59,771 nt of DNA from assembly GCF_001612785.1 (NCBI RefSeq), contig NZ_BDBC01000037.1, positions 1 to 59,771 of the forward strand, written 5' to 3'. Position 1 is the stretch's first letter. Each line of letters starts with the position of its first letter. The notes under the pieces are model-generated. The model was not told the DNA's origin, searched no databases, and saw only the letters and a program-made list of their open reading frames with translations. This DNA comes from Nocardia beijingensis NBRC 16342. GTDB lineage: Bacteria > Actinomycetota > Actinomycetes > Mycobacteriales > Mycobacteriaceae. This document shows, in pieces, positions 24,882 to 33,571 of the stretch. The translations under genes were made by a program, and so were the position numbers.

Positions 24882-27418
24882 GAGTCGACCACCGGCTTCA
24901 CGCGGTCGGGCGCGGCGCCGATGGCATCATCGAGATGGACTTTGGACTGCAGGAACCTGGCGGGCTTGTGTGCGGTGTTGCCCTGCCCGGCGCCACCGCC
25001 CGCGGCGCCTGGCGCTCCCATCATGGGCGCGCCCGCGGGCACACCGTCCGGCCGCGCACCCGCCGCGACGGCGGGATAGACCGGGGCTTCGGCACCCGGC
25101 AGCGACGCACGCGGAAACAACTGTGCGGCACGGGATTGCTGCGTCGGATACTCCGATAGTCCGGCTTCCACTCCGGTTCCTCGACCGCCGGGGGCCGAGC
25201 CGGCCCCACCCGCTCCCGCAGGGTCGACGGGCGTGTGCCCGGCTGCGAGCGCGTCGGGATCGAACTGCCGCAACAGTTCCTGCAATTTCTCCGCGCCCGG
25301 CAGCGTGCTCCCGAATCGGGTCAGTGTGTCCACCCCCTCGGTCAGCGCCTTCCCCAGTTGCCCGAGGAATTCCCGGCCCGCGGAGGCGAGCGAACCGGCG
25401 CCTTGCGCCACCCCTGACGCGGTGTCCTGCGCGGCGAGACCGGCGCCGGCGGTGGACGGGCCGTCCGTTCGGGTCGCCGCCGCGAGCGCCTGCTCGTCCA
25501 ATGCCAGGGGGAGGTTCGCCAGGACCGACCGCACACCTGCCGGGTCCACTCCGCTGAGTTCCGACAGCGCGTTCTCGTCGACGACATCCGGGACGCTGTC
25601 CAGGATCGAGCGCACCTGCTCCGGCGGCAGCCCGGTGAGTTGCGACAGAGTGTCCTCGTTCAGCAGCCCAGGGAGGTTGTCGAGCACCGACCGCACCTGC
25701 GCGGGGTCCGCGCCCGTCGCCCGTGCCAGCGCGTCTTCGAGCGACGCCGGGTCGGCGCCGGAAGCCGTGCCACGTGGTCTCGCCGGTGACCCGCCGGACG
25801 AGCCGTCCGTCCCGGAGGACATGCGCGGCAGGGGGACCGAGCCCAGCGAGGGCACCTCCGGCATACCGCTGCTCCCGGCGGATTCGGGTTGTCCACCGGA
25901 TGACACACTGCCGCGCGGCAAGGCCGAGCTTCCCGACCCACCGGACCCGCGGGCGGGCGCCGTGCTGCCCTGGGATTCGGCGGCGCCGCCGAACCGGCCC
26001 GCGGGACCCGAACCGGCCCCGCCGGCCGTCGATCCGTCTTCGGACTGCGAGCCGAGCCCAGCGGCTTCGTAGCCCGCGGGCAGGGAGCCGCCGCTTCCCG
26101 GCGAAGCGCCCGCGGTCCGCGTGTCGGCGCCGGGGAGACCGGCCCCGGAACCGGGACCGGCGCTGTCGGAGCCACCCTGTCCGGCTTCCAGCCCCTCGCG
26201 GTAACCGTCTCGGTAACCCGCCTGATAGTCCTGGCCGGGGTTCTGGTTGCCGGTGCCTTGGTCTTCGTAGCCGGTGCGCTGCCTACGGCCCGCGGTCGTC
26301 CGATCCTGCGCTTGCTCGTTGGGGTTGTCGCCGGGCGCGTTCTGGTTTTCACCCGGCTGGTTCTGGTTGCCGCCCGGTTGGTTCTGCCCCTGCCCGCCGG
26401 GCTGCGGTGTGGCGATGGGCCCGTTGACCACCGGCATCACCGACACGGTGTTCTTCATGCCCTCGCCGTAGTGCTTCTGCCACTCGTTGCGGTACCGCCG
26501 GGTCACCCTCCCCGGGCAGCAGTCCCCTGGGTCCGGTGTCGCGGGCATGCTCAATTTGGTGAGGTGCAGCCACTGCGCCGTGTAGTCCAGGTTCTGGCTC
26601 ATCGCGATCATCGACGTGATCAGCGGCTGCACGCCGTCGGAGTAGGACCGGACCGCGTCCGCGGCCGCGGCGGCGCCCTGCCCCTCCCACGCCTCCGTAC
26701 CGGCGGAGATCACGGTCACGAAAGTGTTCAACCGGCCGAGCAGGTCGTTGGCCAGGCTGTGCCAAGTGCCCGCGGCGGCGAGCACCGGTTGCGGATCGAG
26801 ATCGCGTCCCAGCTCGTACAGTTCGGCGAAGCTGAGACTGTCCTTGTTCTCGATGTCGGCCGTGACACCGGAATCCTTCGCGCCCTGGTAGTCCTTCAAC
26901 GAGGAGGGGAAACTCTCGGCGTTCGCCTTCTCGACGTGGGTGTTGCCGTCCCCGTCCGTCCAGGTGAAACCGCCGCTGGGTTTGTCGAATTCGGCGTCGG
27001 GTGCACCGGGGGCCTTCTTGCCCGGCGTGTAGGGCGTCGCCTCGGTCGGCATCTTCAGCGCGCTGAGCGCCTTGAAGGTGTCCCCGGACTCCCCGTCGGT
27101 CTTCGTGTACGCCTTGCCCGCCGCGATGTAGGTCTCGCCCATGTCGGTGACGATCTTCGCGTGGTCGCTCAGGATCGTGTGCAGGCGAGAACCTTTGCTG
27201 GTGAACGCCATCGCCAGCTGCGTGCCGGAGGTCAGCGTGCCGATCGGCGCGAAGTTGTTCAGGCGCAGGTCGGTCACCGCGGCGGCCATCCCGAGCAGAT
27301 CGTCGACCAGCTCCGCGCAGGCCTGGGCCGCGGCGAGGGCATCGGCCGGGTCGAACTTCAGATACCCCGCCTTCGCCTGGTTCTCCAGGCCGGACCACGT
27401 GTTGGATTCGAGGGCCAT
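24878..27418 (-). CDS. Large PPE-like ESX substrate with repeat-rich C-terminus
   Basis: 846 aa. Residues 1-300 are helical and PPE/WXG-like (NTWSGLENQAKAG, then two helix pairs ending at TAQWLHLTKLSMP). Residues 330-560 are Gly/Ser/Pro/Gln-rich and disordered. Three 27-residue repeats follow (about 565-650), then a Gly/Ala-rich tail ending in KPARFLQSKVHLDDAIGAAPDRVKPVVDS, a conserved-looking terminal motif. It is probably secreted or surface-exposed through an ESX system. Start choice: GGAGG sits 3 bases before the ATG at 27424 but 9 bases before the ATG at 27418, so the second is preferred. Coupled to EspG downstream. Confidence 0.8.
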   Translation of the reverse strand: MALESNTWSGLENQAKAGYLKFDPADALAAAQACAELVDDLLGMAAAVTDLRLNNFAPIGTLTSGTQLAMAFTSKGSRLHTILSDHAKIVTDMGETYIAAGKAYTKTDGESGDTFKALSALKMPTEATPYTPGKKAPGAPDAEFDKPSGGFTWTDGDGNTHVEKANAESFPSSLKDYQGAKDSGVTADIENKDSLSFAELYELGRDLDPQPVLAAAGTWHSLANDLLGRLNTFVTVISAGTEAWEGQGAAAAADAVRSYSDGVQPLITSMIAMSQNLDYTAQWLHLTKLSMPATPDPGDCCPGRVTRRYRNEWQKHYGEGMKNTVSVMPVVNGPIATPQPGGQGQNQPGGNQNQPGENQNAPGDNPNEQAQDRTTAGRRQRTGYEDQGTGNQNPGQDYQAGYRDGYREGLEAGQGGSDSAGPGSGAGLPGADTRTAGASPGSGGSLPAGYEAAGLGSQSEDGSTAGGAGSGPAGRFGGAAESQGSTAPARGSGGSGSSALPRGSVSSGGQPESAGSSGMPEVPSLGSVPLPRMSSGTDGSSGGSPARPRGTASGADPASLEDALARATGADPAQVRSVLDNLPGLLNEDTLSQLTGLPPEQVRSILDSVPDVVDENALSELSGVDPAGVRSVLANLPLALDEQALAAATRTDGPSTAGAGLAAQDTASGVAQGAGSLASAGREFLGQLGKALTEGVDTLTRFGSTLPGAEKLQELLRQFDPDALAAGHTPVDPAGAGGAGSAPGGRGTGVEAGLSEYPTQQSRAAQLFPRASLPGAEAPVYPAVAAGARPDGVPAGAPMMGAPGAAGGGAGQGNTAHKPARFLQSKVHLDDAIGAAPDRVKPVVDS
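25474..25735 (-). repeat. 81-bp in-frame repeats encoding a 27-residue helical motif
   Basis: Three full units and one partial. Pattern: aLxxxTGxdPxqVRSvLdnlPxlldEx, for example DPAQVRSVLDNLP, PPEQVRSILDSVP and DPAGVRSVLANLP. The protein repeat is clear, but the units have diverged at DNA level, so it is an old, selected repeat. Confidence 0.75.
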
Positions 27419-27475
27419 CGTCATCTTCCTCCGCCGGGGATCCGGTCCCCGCTCCTTCGGATGTGCACCGCGACG

Positions 27476-27949
27476 TCAGTCGTCGTTGTCGGCGACCACC
27501 GACCGCGGTCCGGCGCCGCCGGAATCGTCGACGGGCCAGCGTGCCGGATCGGGCGGCGTCGTCGGCGGGGCGGGCGCGGTCGGCATGAGCGAACCGAGAT
27601 CGGGAGCGCCTTCGACGATCTCGGACAGCTTCGGCAGCGCGTTCTTCCGTTCCAGTAGCGGCGCCATCAGGTCCCTGCCGCGCCGGGCGACCTCCGCCGA
27701 CGCCTGCTGCACGGCCGCCGTCAGGTTCTCGGCGATCTCGTCGAGGCTCAGATCGAGGACGTCGTCGGCGAAGCTGGTGGCGATCAGGATGCCGTCGGCG
27801 TTCACCGTCACCTCGATGCGCTTGTCGCACGCGGTCACCGTCGCGGTGAGCTGCGAACGCTGCTTCTGGAGTTCGGCGATGCCGCGCAACTGCTCGCCCA
27901 GCCCCTCCAGCATCGTGGCCATGTCCGCGTGCAGACGTTCGTTCACCAT
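27476..27949 (-). CDS. YbaB/EbfC-like protein in the ESX cassette
   Basis: 157 aa. An N-terminal helix (MVNERLHADMATMLEGLGEQLRGIAELQKQR), then a strand pair (LTATVTACDKRIEVTVNADGILIATSF) and a second long helix (DEIAENLTAAVQQASAEVARRG): the YbaB/EbfC fold. The Pro/Ala-rich C-terminal tail (from about residue 115) is extra. Such proteins accompany ESX effector genes in Nocardia-type genomes, where a chaperone- or adaptor-like role is more likely than nucleoid binding (inference). An alternative GTG at 27964 would overlap the WXG gene by 8 bases. Confidence 0.8.
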   Translation of the reverse strand: MVNERLHADMATMLEGLGEQLRGIAELQKQRSQLTATVTACDKRIEVTVNADGILIATSFADDVLDLSLDEIAENLTAAVQQASAEVARRGRDLMAPLLERKNALPKLSEIVEGAPDLGSLMPTAPAPPTTPPDPARWPVDDSGGAGPRSVVADNDD

Positions 27950-27956
27950 GTACCGC

Positions 27957-28292
27957 TCACCCACCCAACTGTCCGCCCGACGCCTGGTCGGTGCCGCTCA
28001 ACGAGTCAGCGGCCTCGCGCTGGCCCTCCGACATGTCGTGCAGGGTCCGCGCGGCGCCCGTCGCGCCGTCGAGCAGGTTGTTGCGCGCCGCCTGGTAGCC
28101 CTTCTCGCCCTCGGCGAATTTCCTGCCCCGTTTGTCGTCGCCCCACGGCATCGTGGTGGCATCGGACTCGATGCCGCCCAGAGTGTTCCGGAGTTTCTCG
28201 GCGATCGTGGTGACCTTGGTGGACAACTCCCCGGTCAGCTCCGATGCCCGGCGCAGCTTCTCCGGGTCGATCTCTACCCGATCGGCGGCCAT
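27957..28292 (-). CDS. WXG100-like ESX protein
   Basis: 111 aa, close to the usual WXG100 length. Two helices flank a central turn with PWGDDKRGRKFAEG (W-G-D in place of WxG), preceded by the helix DPEKLRRASELTGELSTKVTTIAEKL and followed by YQAARNNLLDGATGAARTLHDM. WXG100 proteins are secreted as helical-hairpin dimers by ESX/type VII systems. It lies 24 bases downstream of the CpnT-like gene and 7 bases upstream of the YbaB-like gene, so the cassette appears to be one operon. No second WXG partner is adjacent. Confidence 0.82.
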   Translation of the reverse strand: MAADRVEIDPEKLRRASELTGELSTKVTTIAEKLRNTLGGIESDATTMPWGDDKRGRKFAEGEKGYQAARNNLLDGATGAARTLHDMSEGQREAADSLSGTDQASGGQLGG

Positions 28293-28316
28293 GGCACTCC
28301 CTTCGCTGTCGGCGGT

Positions 28317-30482
28317 CTAGAGGGTGAAAGAAACATCGACGTCCTCAGGGCCTGCGGTGGCGGCTTGTGTGCCGGCCTTCGGGGACGGGGCCCCTGGCAG
28401 CCAGTCGCTCGGCTGCGAGGCGCCGCCGGGAGGTGGCTGGAAGGGGCCGGGCAACGGCTCCACCGACGGCCACTGTTTCGGACGCGTCTTGCCGCGCACG
28501 TCCTTACCCTCGCCGAGGAACGGCTCGTCGGCGCCGGTGGCGATCGGATTTCCCTGCGTGCCGGAGGAACCGGTGACCTGCGAACCCGCGGGTCCGGTGC
28601 TCCCACCGGACGGCGGGTGTCCGCTGGGGGCGGGCGGTGTCGGACCGGGGGACGGGGACACGAGCGAAATCTGCGCGGCCCCGGAAGATCCCGATCCCGT
28701 GTTGCCGGGCGGCGGGCTTCCGGTCGAGCCCCAGCCGTCCACCGACGACTCCCACGAAGTGGGGGGCCGACCGGTGAAGTGGCCGGACCCGCCCGCCCCG
28801 GAACCGGTGGAGTAGCTGGAGTTCGATCCCGTCGAGGAGGAACTCGTGCCGACAGGGTCGTGGTAGACGCTGTGGCCTGATCCGGTGCTGATGGTCTCGG
28901 GTGTGCCAGGGCGGACGGATGGACCGCTTCTGCTGTAGGTGGTTGTGGGGTCGTGGTACACCGTGTTGCCGGACCCGGTGCTGACAGAGTCCGGTGTGGC
29001 GGATCGGACGGATGGTCCGCCTCCGCCGTATCGACTGGTGGCGTCTTGGTAGACGCTGTGGCCCGATCCGGTGCTGACGGTGTCGGGTGTGCCGGGTCGG
29101 ACGGATGGTCCGCCTCCGCTGTACTGACTGCTGGCGTCGTGATACACGCTGTGTCCAGAGCTGCCCGAGTGAGTGGACGCGGCACCGCCGCTGCCGACAG
29201 CGGAGGCCGGGCGCGAGTTACCGGATGCCGAGCGGTTGGGATGCGGCGCGGGAGTACCGGTGGAACCGGCGACCGTGGACGCCGCGGGCGATGACCCTCC
29301 CGAAGGTGCGCCGGCCGACGCGCCGGTGGCCGTCGACGCGGGCCTGCTCCCGCCCGCGCCGGTGTTCGACGCCGACCTGCTCCCGCCTGTTCCGGTGGAC
29401 GACCCGTCGTGGACCGGCGGGCGTCCGGTGTTGCCGGTCGAGGGTTTCGGCATCCACACGTAGGAGCGGATGTCCCCGCGCCCCGGCGGAATCGGTGTGC
29501 CGAGCGCGAATCCGCCGCGCGCTCCGCCGACCAGGCCGCCACGCGCGATGCCGCCGACCCAGCCCGGTCCCGACGAGAACGACGACCAGTCGCCGGTGAC
29601 CGCCCCCGCGGCCACGTTCCCGAACACGGTGCCGACCGCGCCGGAGGCGCCGCCGATCACGACGCCGCGACCAACCCGCCCGAACGCGTTGCCGAGGTTC
29701 TTGCCCGCGAACCTGTCGATGCCCTTGCCGAGATACCGGCCTGCCTCGCGGCCGGGGATCACGCCGGCGACACCGGCGAGGATGGACAGTCCGAACTCGC
29801 CGCCGTTGAAGTGGCGGCGCTTGCCCGCCGCCAGTTGGCCGACCTGCACCGCTCCGTTGATCGTTCCGGTGATGGCGGCGGCCTCGATTGCCCGCACGCC
29901 GTACACGCCGTAGCCCTTCGCCGTCGGCAGCACCGGCCGCAGTTGCACCGCGCGGGTCCAGAAGTGCCGCTTCACCGTCGGGGCGCCGAGCCGGGCGGCG
30001 ATATTCGTGATGATCTTCTGGACGAAGTCCTCGAACACCTTGAGGAAGGACCGGGTGGTGGTGATCGCGGCCGCTTCGACGGCGGGCGCGGTCGGCGGAA
30101 ACAGCCAGGCCCAGAGGATCTCGAGCGCGAGCCAGGCCAGGGTGACGATCACGGTGATCTTGGTCGCCTGGATCTCGGTGCCCATGTCGAACGCGCTGTC
30201 GCCGACGGTGCTCATCAGTTTCGCCAGCGCCTCGAGGGATTGGTCCCCGGTGCGCAGGACGTCGTAGCGGGCGCCCATCGCGGCCCCGCCTTCCCCCTGC
30301 GGGTACGCCGACACCGTGGTCTGCTCGGCCTCGTCGATGGCCGTGAGTAGCGCTTCCAGTTCCTTGCTCGCCGTCTTCCACGCCTCGGACGCAGCCCATG
30401 CGGCGTCCTCGTCACCCTTCGGCCAGGTCGTGCCTGCCACCCAGGCCAGCCACTGCAACCCGTCGGGCAGGTGGAGGGTCAC
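28317..30482 (-). CDS. CpnT N-terminal-domain-like ESX effector with Ser/Gly-rich repeats
   Basis: 721 aa from a GTG (GGAG 8-11 bases upstream). The N-terminus LPDGLQWLAWVAGTTWPKGDEDAAW starts a WXG100-like helical domain (residues 1-105) like that of mycobacterial CpnT; a membrane-compatible segment follows (about 108-135), then a Gly/Ala-rich hydrophobic region (200-335). From residue 340 to the end the protein is Ser/Gly/Thr/Pro-rich and disordered, with four copies of a 31-residue repeat at about 440-545. No toxin domain (NADase, nuclease or deaminase) is visible at the C-terminus. First gene of the cassette; probably exported by an ESX apparatus encoded elsewhere. Confidence 0.78.
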   Translation of the reverse strand: MTLHLPDGLQWLAWVAGTTWPKGDEDAAWAASEAWKTASKELEALLTAIDEAEQTTVSAYPQGEGGAAMGARYDVLRTGDQSLEALAKLMSTVGDSAFDMGTEIQATKITVIVTLAWLALEILWAWLFPPTAPAVEAAAITTTRSFLKVFEDFVQKIITNIAARLGAPTVKRHFWTRAVQLRPVLPTAKGYGVYGVRAIEAAAITGTINGAVQVGQLAAGKRRHFNGGEFGLSILAGVAGVIPGREAGRYLGKGIDRFAGKNLGNAFGRVGRGVVIGGASGAVGTVFGNVAAGAVTGDWSSFSSGPGWVGGIARGGLVGGARGGFALGTPIPPGRGDIRSYVWMPKPSTGNTGRPPVHDGSSTGTGGSRSASNTGAGGSRPASTATGASAGAPSGGSSPAASTVAGSTGTPAPHPNRSASGNSRPASAVGSGGAASTHSGSSGHSVYHDASSQYSGGGPSVRPGTPDTVSTGSGHSVYQDATSRYGGGGPSVRSATPDSVSTGSGNTVYHDPTTTYSRSGPSVRPGTPETISTGSGHSVYHDPVGTSSSSTGSNSSYSTGSGAGGSGHFTGRPPTSWESSVDGWGSTGSPPPGNTGSGSSGAAQISLVSPSPGPTPPAPSGHPPSGGSTGPAGSQVTGSSGTQGNPIATGADEPFLGEGKDVRGKTRPKQWPSVEPLPGPFQPPPGGASQPSDWLPGAPSPKAGTQAATAGPEDVDVSFTL
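28857..29156 (-). repeat. 93-bp tandem repeats in the CpnT-like gene
   Basis: Four GHSVYHD-type motifs begin at exact 93-bp spacing (29136, 29043, 28950 and 28857 are the low ends of the motif on the plus strand). Unit consensus: GSGHSVYhDaxsxYsggGPSVRpgTPdtvST (31 residues). DNA units are highly similar, suggesting recent expansion and likely copy-number variation between strains. Confidence 0.85.
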
Positions 30483-30717
30483 CGTTGCTCCACGGTGGTC
30501 CCGCAGCGCCCTCTCGGAGTGCTCCCCACGTTCGCCTCCTCGGCGGTCGACGTCATCGGATTACACCGCAGGGAGTTGAACCTTCATCAAAGACCGGGCG
30601 AACTCTGGTCGGGCGCAGCATGAATCGATCGTCCGACCTCGAAAAGCCGTTTTCGGCAGCACCATTCGTTTCCCGTGCGGTGGTAGCCTCGCGCCGCGAA
30701 CGAGGAGGTGCCACGTC

Positions 30718-31821
30718 GTGACCGCAGCCGAGCAGTCGTCCGCGCACGGACCGACGCCACCGGATCCGGCGAGCCGGCGGATCGCCGAATCGCTGACCGG
30801 GCTCGCTCCGCGGGGCGACCACGAGATCCACGCGGTCTTCGTGCTGACGGTCGCCGCCGAGCTGGCGTCGGTCGTCGCCACCGACGCGCAGGGCGGTACG
30901 GTCCAGATCCTGCCTCCGGAGGAGGTGCTGGCGTTGGTCCGCACGCATCGGGAGGCGTCGGCCGCCGAGCCCGGCGGGCCCTGGTGGCGGTATCTGCTGC
31001 TGGTGTCGGCGTCCGGTGAAGTGCGGACCGACTACGACTACGGCGACGAGCCGTTCCCCGAGGACCACCTTTTCCCCGCCGAGGTCTATCGAGCGGATCT
31101 CGAAGTGTTTCCGCGGGACCGGCTACCGGTGTGGCTCGCCGCCCATATCGGGCATGCCGATCGGCAGTCGCGTCCCGCGGAGACGGCGGCCGCAGCGCAG
31201 CCGGGCACGGCGGTGGAAGAGGAGGGTCTGCCCGCGCTGCCGTTGCTGGTGGCGCGCTGGGCGGTGCTGTCGGCGGCCTTCGTCGCGGTGGGCTCCCCGT
31301 GGGGTCCGCGGGTCCTGCCCGCGCTGGGCTTGTTCGAAGGGGCCGAGCGCAGCGGTTCCTCGCTGTGGATCGTGCCCGGCGAGCGGGCCGTGCTGTCCGG
31401 CGGCGTGTGGAACGATCCCGTTCTCGACGCCGTGTACAACGCCGGGGCGCCGATGCCGGACCTCTACATGGGCGCGCCGGCGTGGGTGGCGAATCCGCTG
31501 TTGAACCCACGCGCGGGCATCGGCCTGCTGTCCTTTTGCTACTGGTGGGATGGCGGCCGGTGGTTCCGTGGGGCCGCACCGCCCGCCGCGGAGGTCACCG
31601 CGGCCGTACCCGCTGTGTGGAGCGGGGAGAACACCGCCGCCGTAGTGGCCGAGCTGGTCGAGGGCGAGCCGGGCACCCGGGCCCGCGAGGCGGCGCTCGG
31701 TCTGGTGCTCGCCGCCGAGCGCGGGGAGATCGATCGCTCCGCGCTGGCCGAGGTCTTCGGCGCCGGCGATATCGAGGACGCCTACCTCCAGCTGATCATG
31801 GCCGGAGTCGCCGGCGGGTGA
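30718..31821 (+). CDS. Uncharacterised protein divergent from the ESX cassette
   Basis: 367 aa from a GTG with GAGGAGGT eight bases upstream. Two regions: an N-terminal part (residues 18-140) ending in EVRTDYDYGDEPFPEDH and YRADLEVFPRDRLPVWLAAHI, reminiscent of small alpha/beta immunity-type domains; and a C-terminal part (about 170-290) rich in Trp and aromatic residues (DLYMGAPAWVANPLLNPRAGIGLLSFCYWWDGGRWFRG). No signal peptide, no membrane helix. I cannot name the family. Its position next to a CpnT-like gene makes an immunity or accessory role worth testing. The 235-base gap between the two divergent starts holds no other gene. Confidence 0.65.
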   Translation: MTAAEQSSAHGPTPPDPASRRIAESLTGLAPRGDHEIHAVFVLTVAAELASVVATDAQGGTVQILPPEEVLALVRTHREASAAEPGGPWWRYLLLVSASGEVRTDYDYGDEPFPEDHLFPAEVYRADLEVFPRDRLPVWLAAHIGHADRQSRPAETAAAAQPGTAVEEEGLPALPLLVARWAVLSAAFVAVGSPWGPRVLPALGLFEGAERSGSSLWIVPGERAVLSGGVWNDPVLDAVYNAGAPMPDLYMGAPAWVANPLLNPRAGIGLLSFCYWWDGGRWFRGAAPPAAEVTAAVPAVWSGENTAAVVAELVEGEPGTRAREAALGLVLAAERGEIDRSALAEVFGAGDIEDAYLQLIMAGVAGG

Positions 31822-31976
31822 AGGGGTCCGCGCAGACCAGGTCGCCCGGCTTCGCCCCCGAGTGTCCGGCCCGAGGACGCCGCTGGCCTACTGTCGGCGC
31901 GCAGGAGTCCCGGAGATCAGGAGCAGTCCGGCCCGAGGAAGCAGGAGCGGTCCTGCGCGGTGTGTCAGGCCCCTCG

Positions 31977-32891
31977 TCAGCGGCACAGTGCCGTTTCGCG
32001 CTGCATGCGCGACAGCTTCTCCGGGTTGCGCACGGCGTAGAGCCCGGTGACGAGCCCGTCGTCGATGCGAAGCGCCAAGACGGTGTCGATCTCGCCGTCG
32101 CGCCGGAGGATCAGCGCCGGATACCCGTTGACCAGCGCTGGTTGCCTCGACACCGCGGCGAGCCTGCCCAGCCCGGCCGTCAGCGTACGGGCCACGTCGT
32201 CCGCGCCGAGCACGGGCGCGAGCGTGGCCTGCACCACGCCGCCACCGTCACCGAGCAGGACGACGTCCGGCGCGAGGATGTCGAGCAGGTGCCGTAGATC
32301 GCCCGTGTCGATCGCTCGCTGGAACGCCTGGAGGGCGTCGCGCGTCTCGGCCGCGGAGACGACACCGCGCGGTCGCCGGGCCGCGACGTGCGCCCTGGCC
32401 CGGTACGCGAGCTGGCGGACCGCCGCCGGGCTCCTGTCGACGGCGTCGGCGATCTCGTCGTAGCTCAGGTCGAACACCTCGCGCAGCACGAACACCGCCC
32501 GCTCGATCGGCGTCAACGTCTCCAGCACCAGCAGCATCGCCATCGACACGCTGTCGGCCAGCTCGACGTCCTCGGCCACGTCGGGCGCGGTGAGCAGCGG
32601 CTCGGGCAACCAGGGGCCGACATAGAACTCCTTGCGCCGCCCGAGCGTTCGCAGCCGGTCGAGCGACTGGCGGGTGACGATCCGGACCAGTTAGGCACGC
32701 TGATTCCGGACGGTGCCGAGGTCGACGCCCGCCCACCGCAGCCAGGTCTCCTGCAGCACGTCCTCGGCGTCGGCGGCCGAGCCGAGCATCTCGTAGGCGA
32801 CGGTGAACAGCAGGTTCCGGTGGGCGACGAACGCCGCGGTAGCCGGGGCGGCGCGGTGGTCGCCGGGCGTCTTCTGCGCTGTGCCTGCCAT
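31977..32891 (-). pseudogene. ECF41 (SigJ-type) RNA polymerase sigma factor interrupted by an in-frame TAA
   Basis: A 304-codon frame, the usual ECF41 length: sigma-2 (FVAHRNLLFTVAYEMLGSAADAEDVLQETWLRW), sigma-4 (LTPIERAVFVLREVFDLSYDEIADAVDRSPAAVRQLAYRARAHV) and a C-terminal SnoaL-like domain (QAFQRAIDTGDLRHLLDILAPDVV to the end). The frame is intact on both sides of one TAA at 32691-32693, where the family has Tyr (RNQRA-stop-LVRIVTRQ, expected RNQRAYLVRIV). One base change (TAC to TAA) explains it. Start ATG 32891 with AGGAG upstream. As read, only a 66-residue sigma-2 fragment is made. Divergent from its likely partner, an AhpD-like gene. Confidence 0.85.
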
Positions 32892-33069
32892 GCGTGGCTC
32901 CTGTTCCCTTTCGGCTGTGTCACCCAGCAGACGCCGGCCCCCGCCGTCTCGTAACACCGACGGACAGTGGCACAGGTCACGTCGGGCCCGCCGTTACAAG
33001 GCCAGGGCCGCCGACGTCTGGTGTTCGTTCGGTGCACAGCACACCACCACCACAAGCGAGGACCACCTC

Positions 33070-33555
33070 ATGGAAACCCGGATCAATCTCAACGACAGCG
33101 CACTCGGCGCGAAGATCGGCAAGCGGTTCGCCGGCACCAGCATGGCGATCCTGCAGTCGACGGTGCCGAAGACCACGCTGGAGCTGATGCAGTTGCGCGC
33201 CAGCCAGATCAACGGCTGCGGCTGGTGCACCGATGTGCACAGCAAGGATCTGGCGGCGGCCGGTGAAACCACCGTCCGGATCAACCTGGTCGCCGCCTGG
33301 CGCGAGTCCAGCGTGTTCACCGAGGCCGAACGGGCCGCGCTCGCGCTGACCGAGGAGGGCACCCGCCTCGCGGACGCCCACCGCGGTGTCTCCGACGACA
33401 CCTGGGCCGAGGTGCGCAAGCACTACGACGACGACCAGATCACCGCGCTGGTCTACCTGGTCGCCATGATCAACGCGGCCAACCGGCTCGGCGTGATCAC
33501 GCGGATGCCGGGAGGTTCCTACGAGCCCGGCATGTTCGACGCCGTCACCACCTGA
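33070..33555 (+). CDS. AhpD-like carboxymuconolactone decarboxylase family protein
   Basis: 161 aa, all helical, with the CxxC site NGCGWCTDVHSKDLAAAG (residues 53-70) where the second Cys and the His form the AhpD-type redox/proton relay. Family knowledge: genes for carboxymuconolactone decarboxylases, oxidoreductases and epimerases ('COE') are the usual neighbours and only known targets of ECF41 sigma factors. It is divergent from the broken ECF41 gene across 178 bases, so the normal activator of this gene is probably lost or altered. The ATG at 33070 follows AGCGAGGACC. Convergent with the CDF transporter (16-base gap). Confidence 0.88.
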   Translation: METRINLNDSALGAKIGKRFAGTSMAILQSTVPKTTLELMQLRASQINGCGWCTDVHSKDLAAAGETTVRINLVAAWRESSVFTEAERAALALTEEGTRLADAHRGVSDDTWAEVRKHYDDDQITALVYLVAMINAANRLGVITRMPGGSYEPGMFDAVTT

Positions 33556-33571
33556 TCGGCGGAATCACCCG

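Noticed and set aside
31863..31945. Direct repeat GTCCGGCCCGAGGA (two copies about 68 bases apart)
   Set aside because: Isolated 14-mer in a 155-base gap with no other structure; could be chance in high-GC DNA.
32918..32948. TGTCACC and CGTC, like an ECF41 promoter upstream of the AhpD-like gene
   Set aside because: The 20-base spacer looks too long for the class and the -35 element is not exact; recorded only as a weak possibility.
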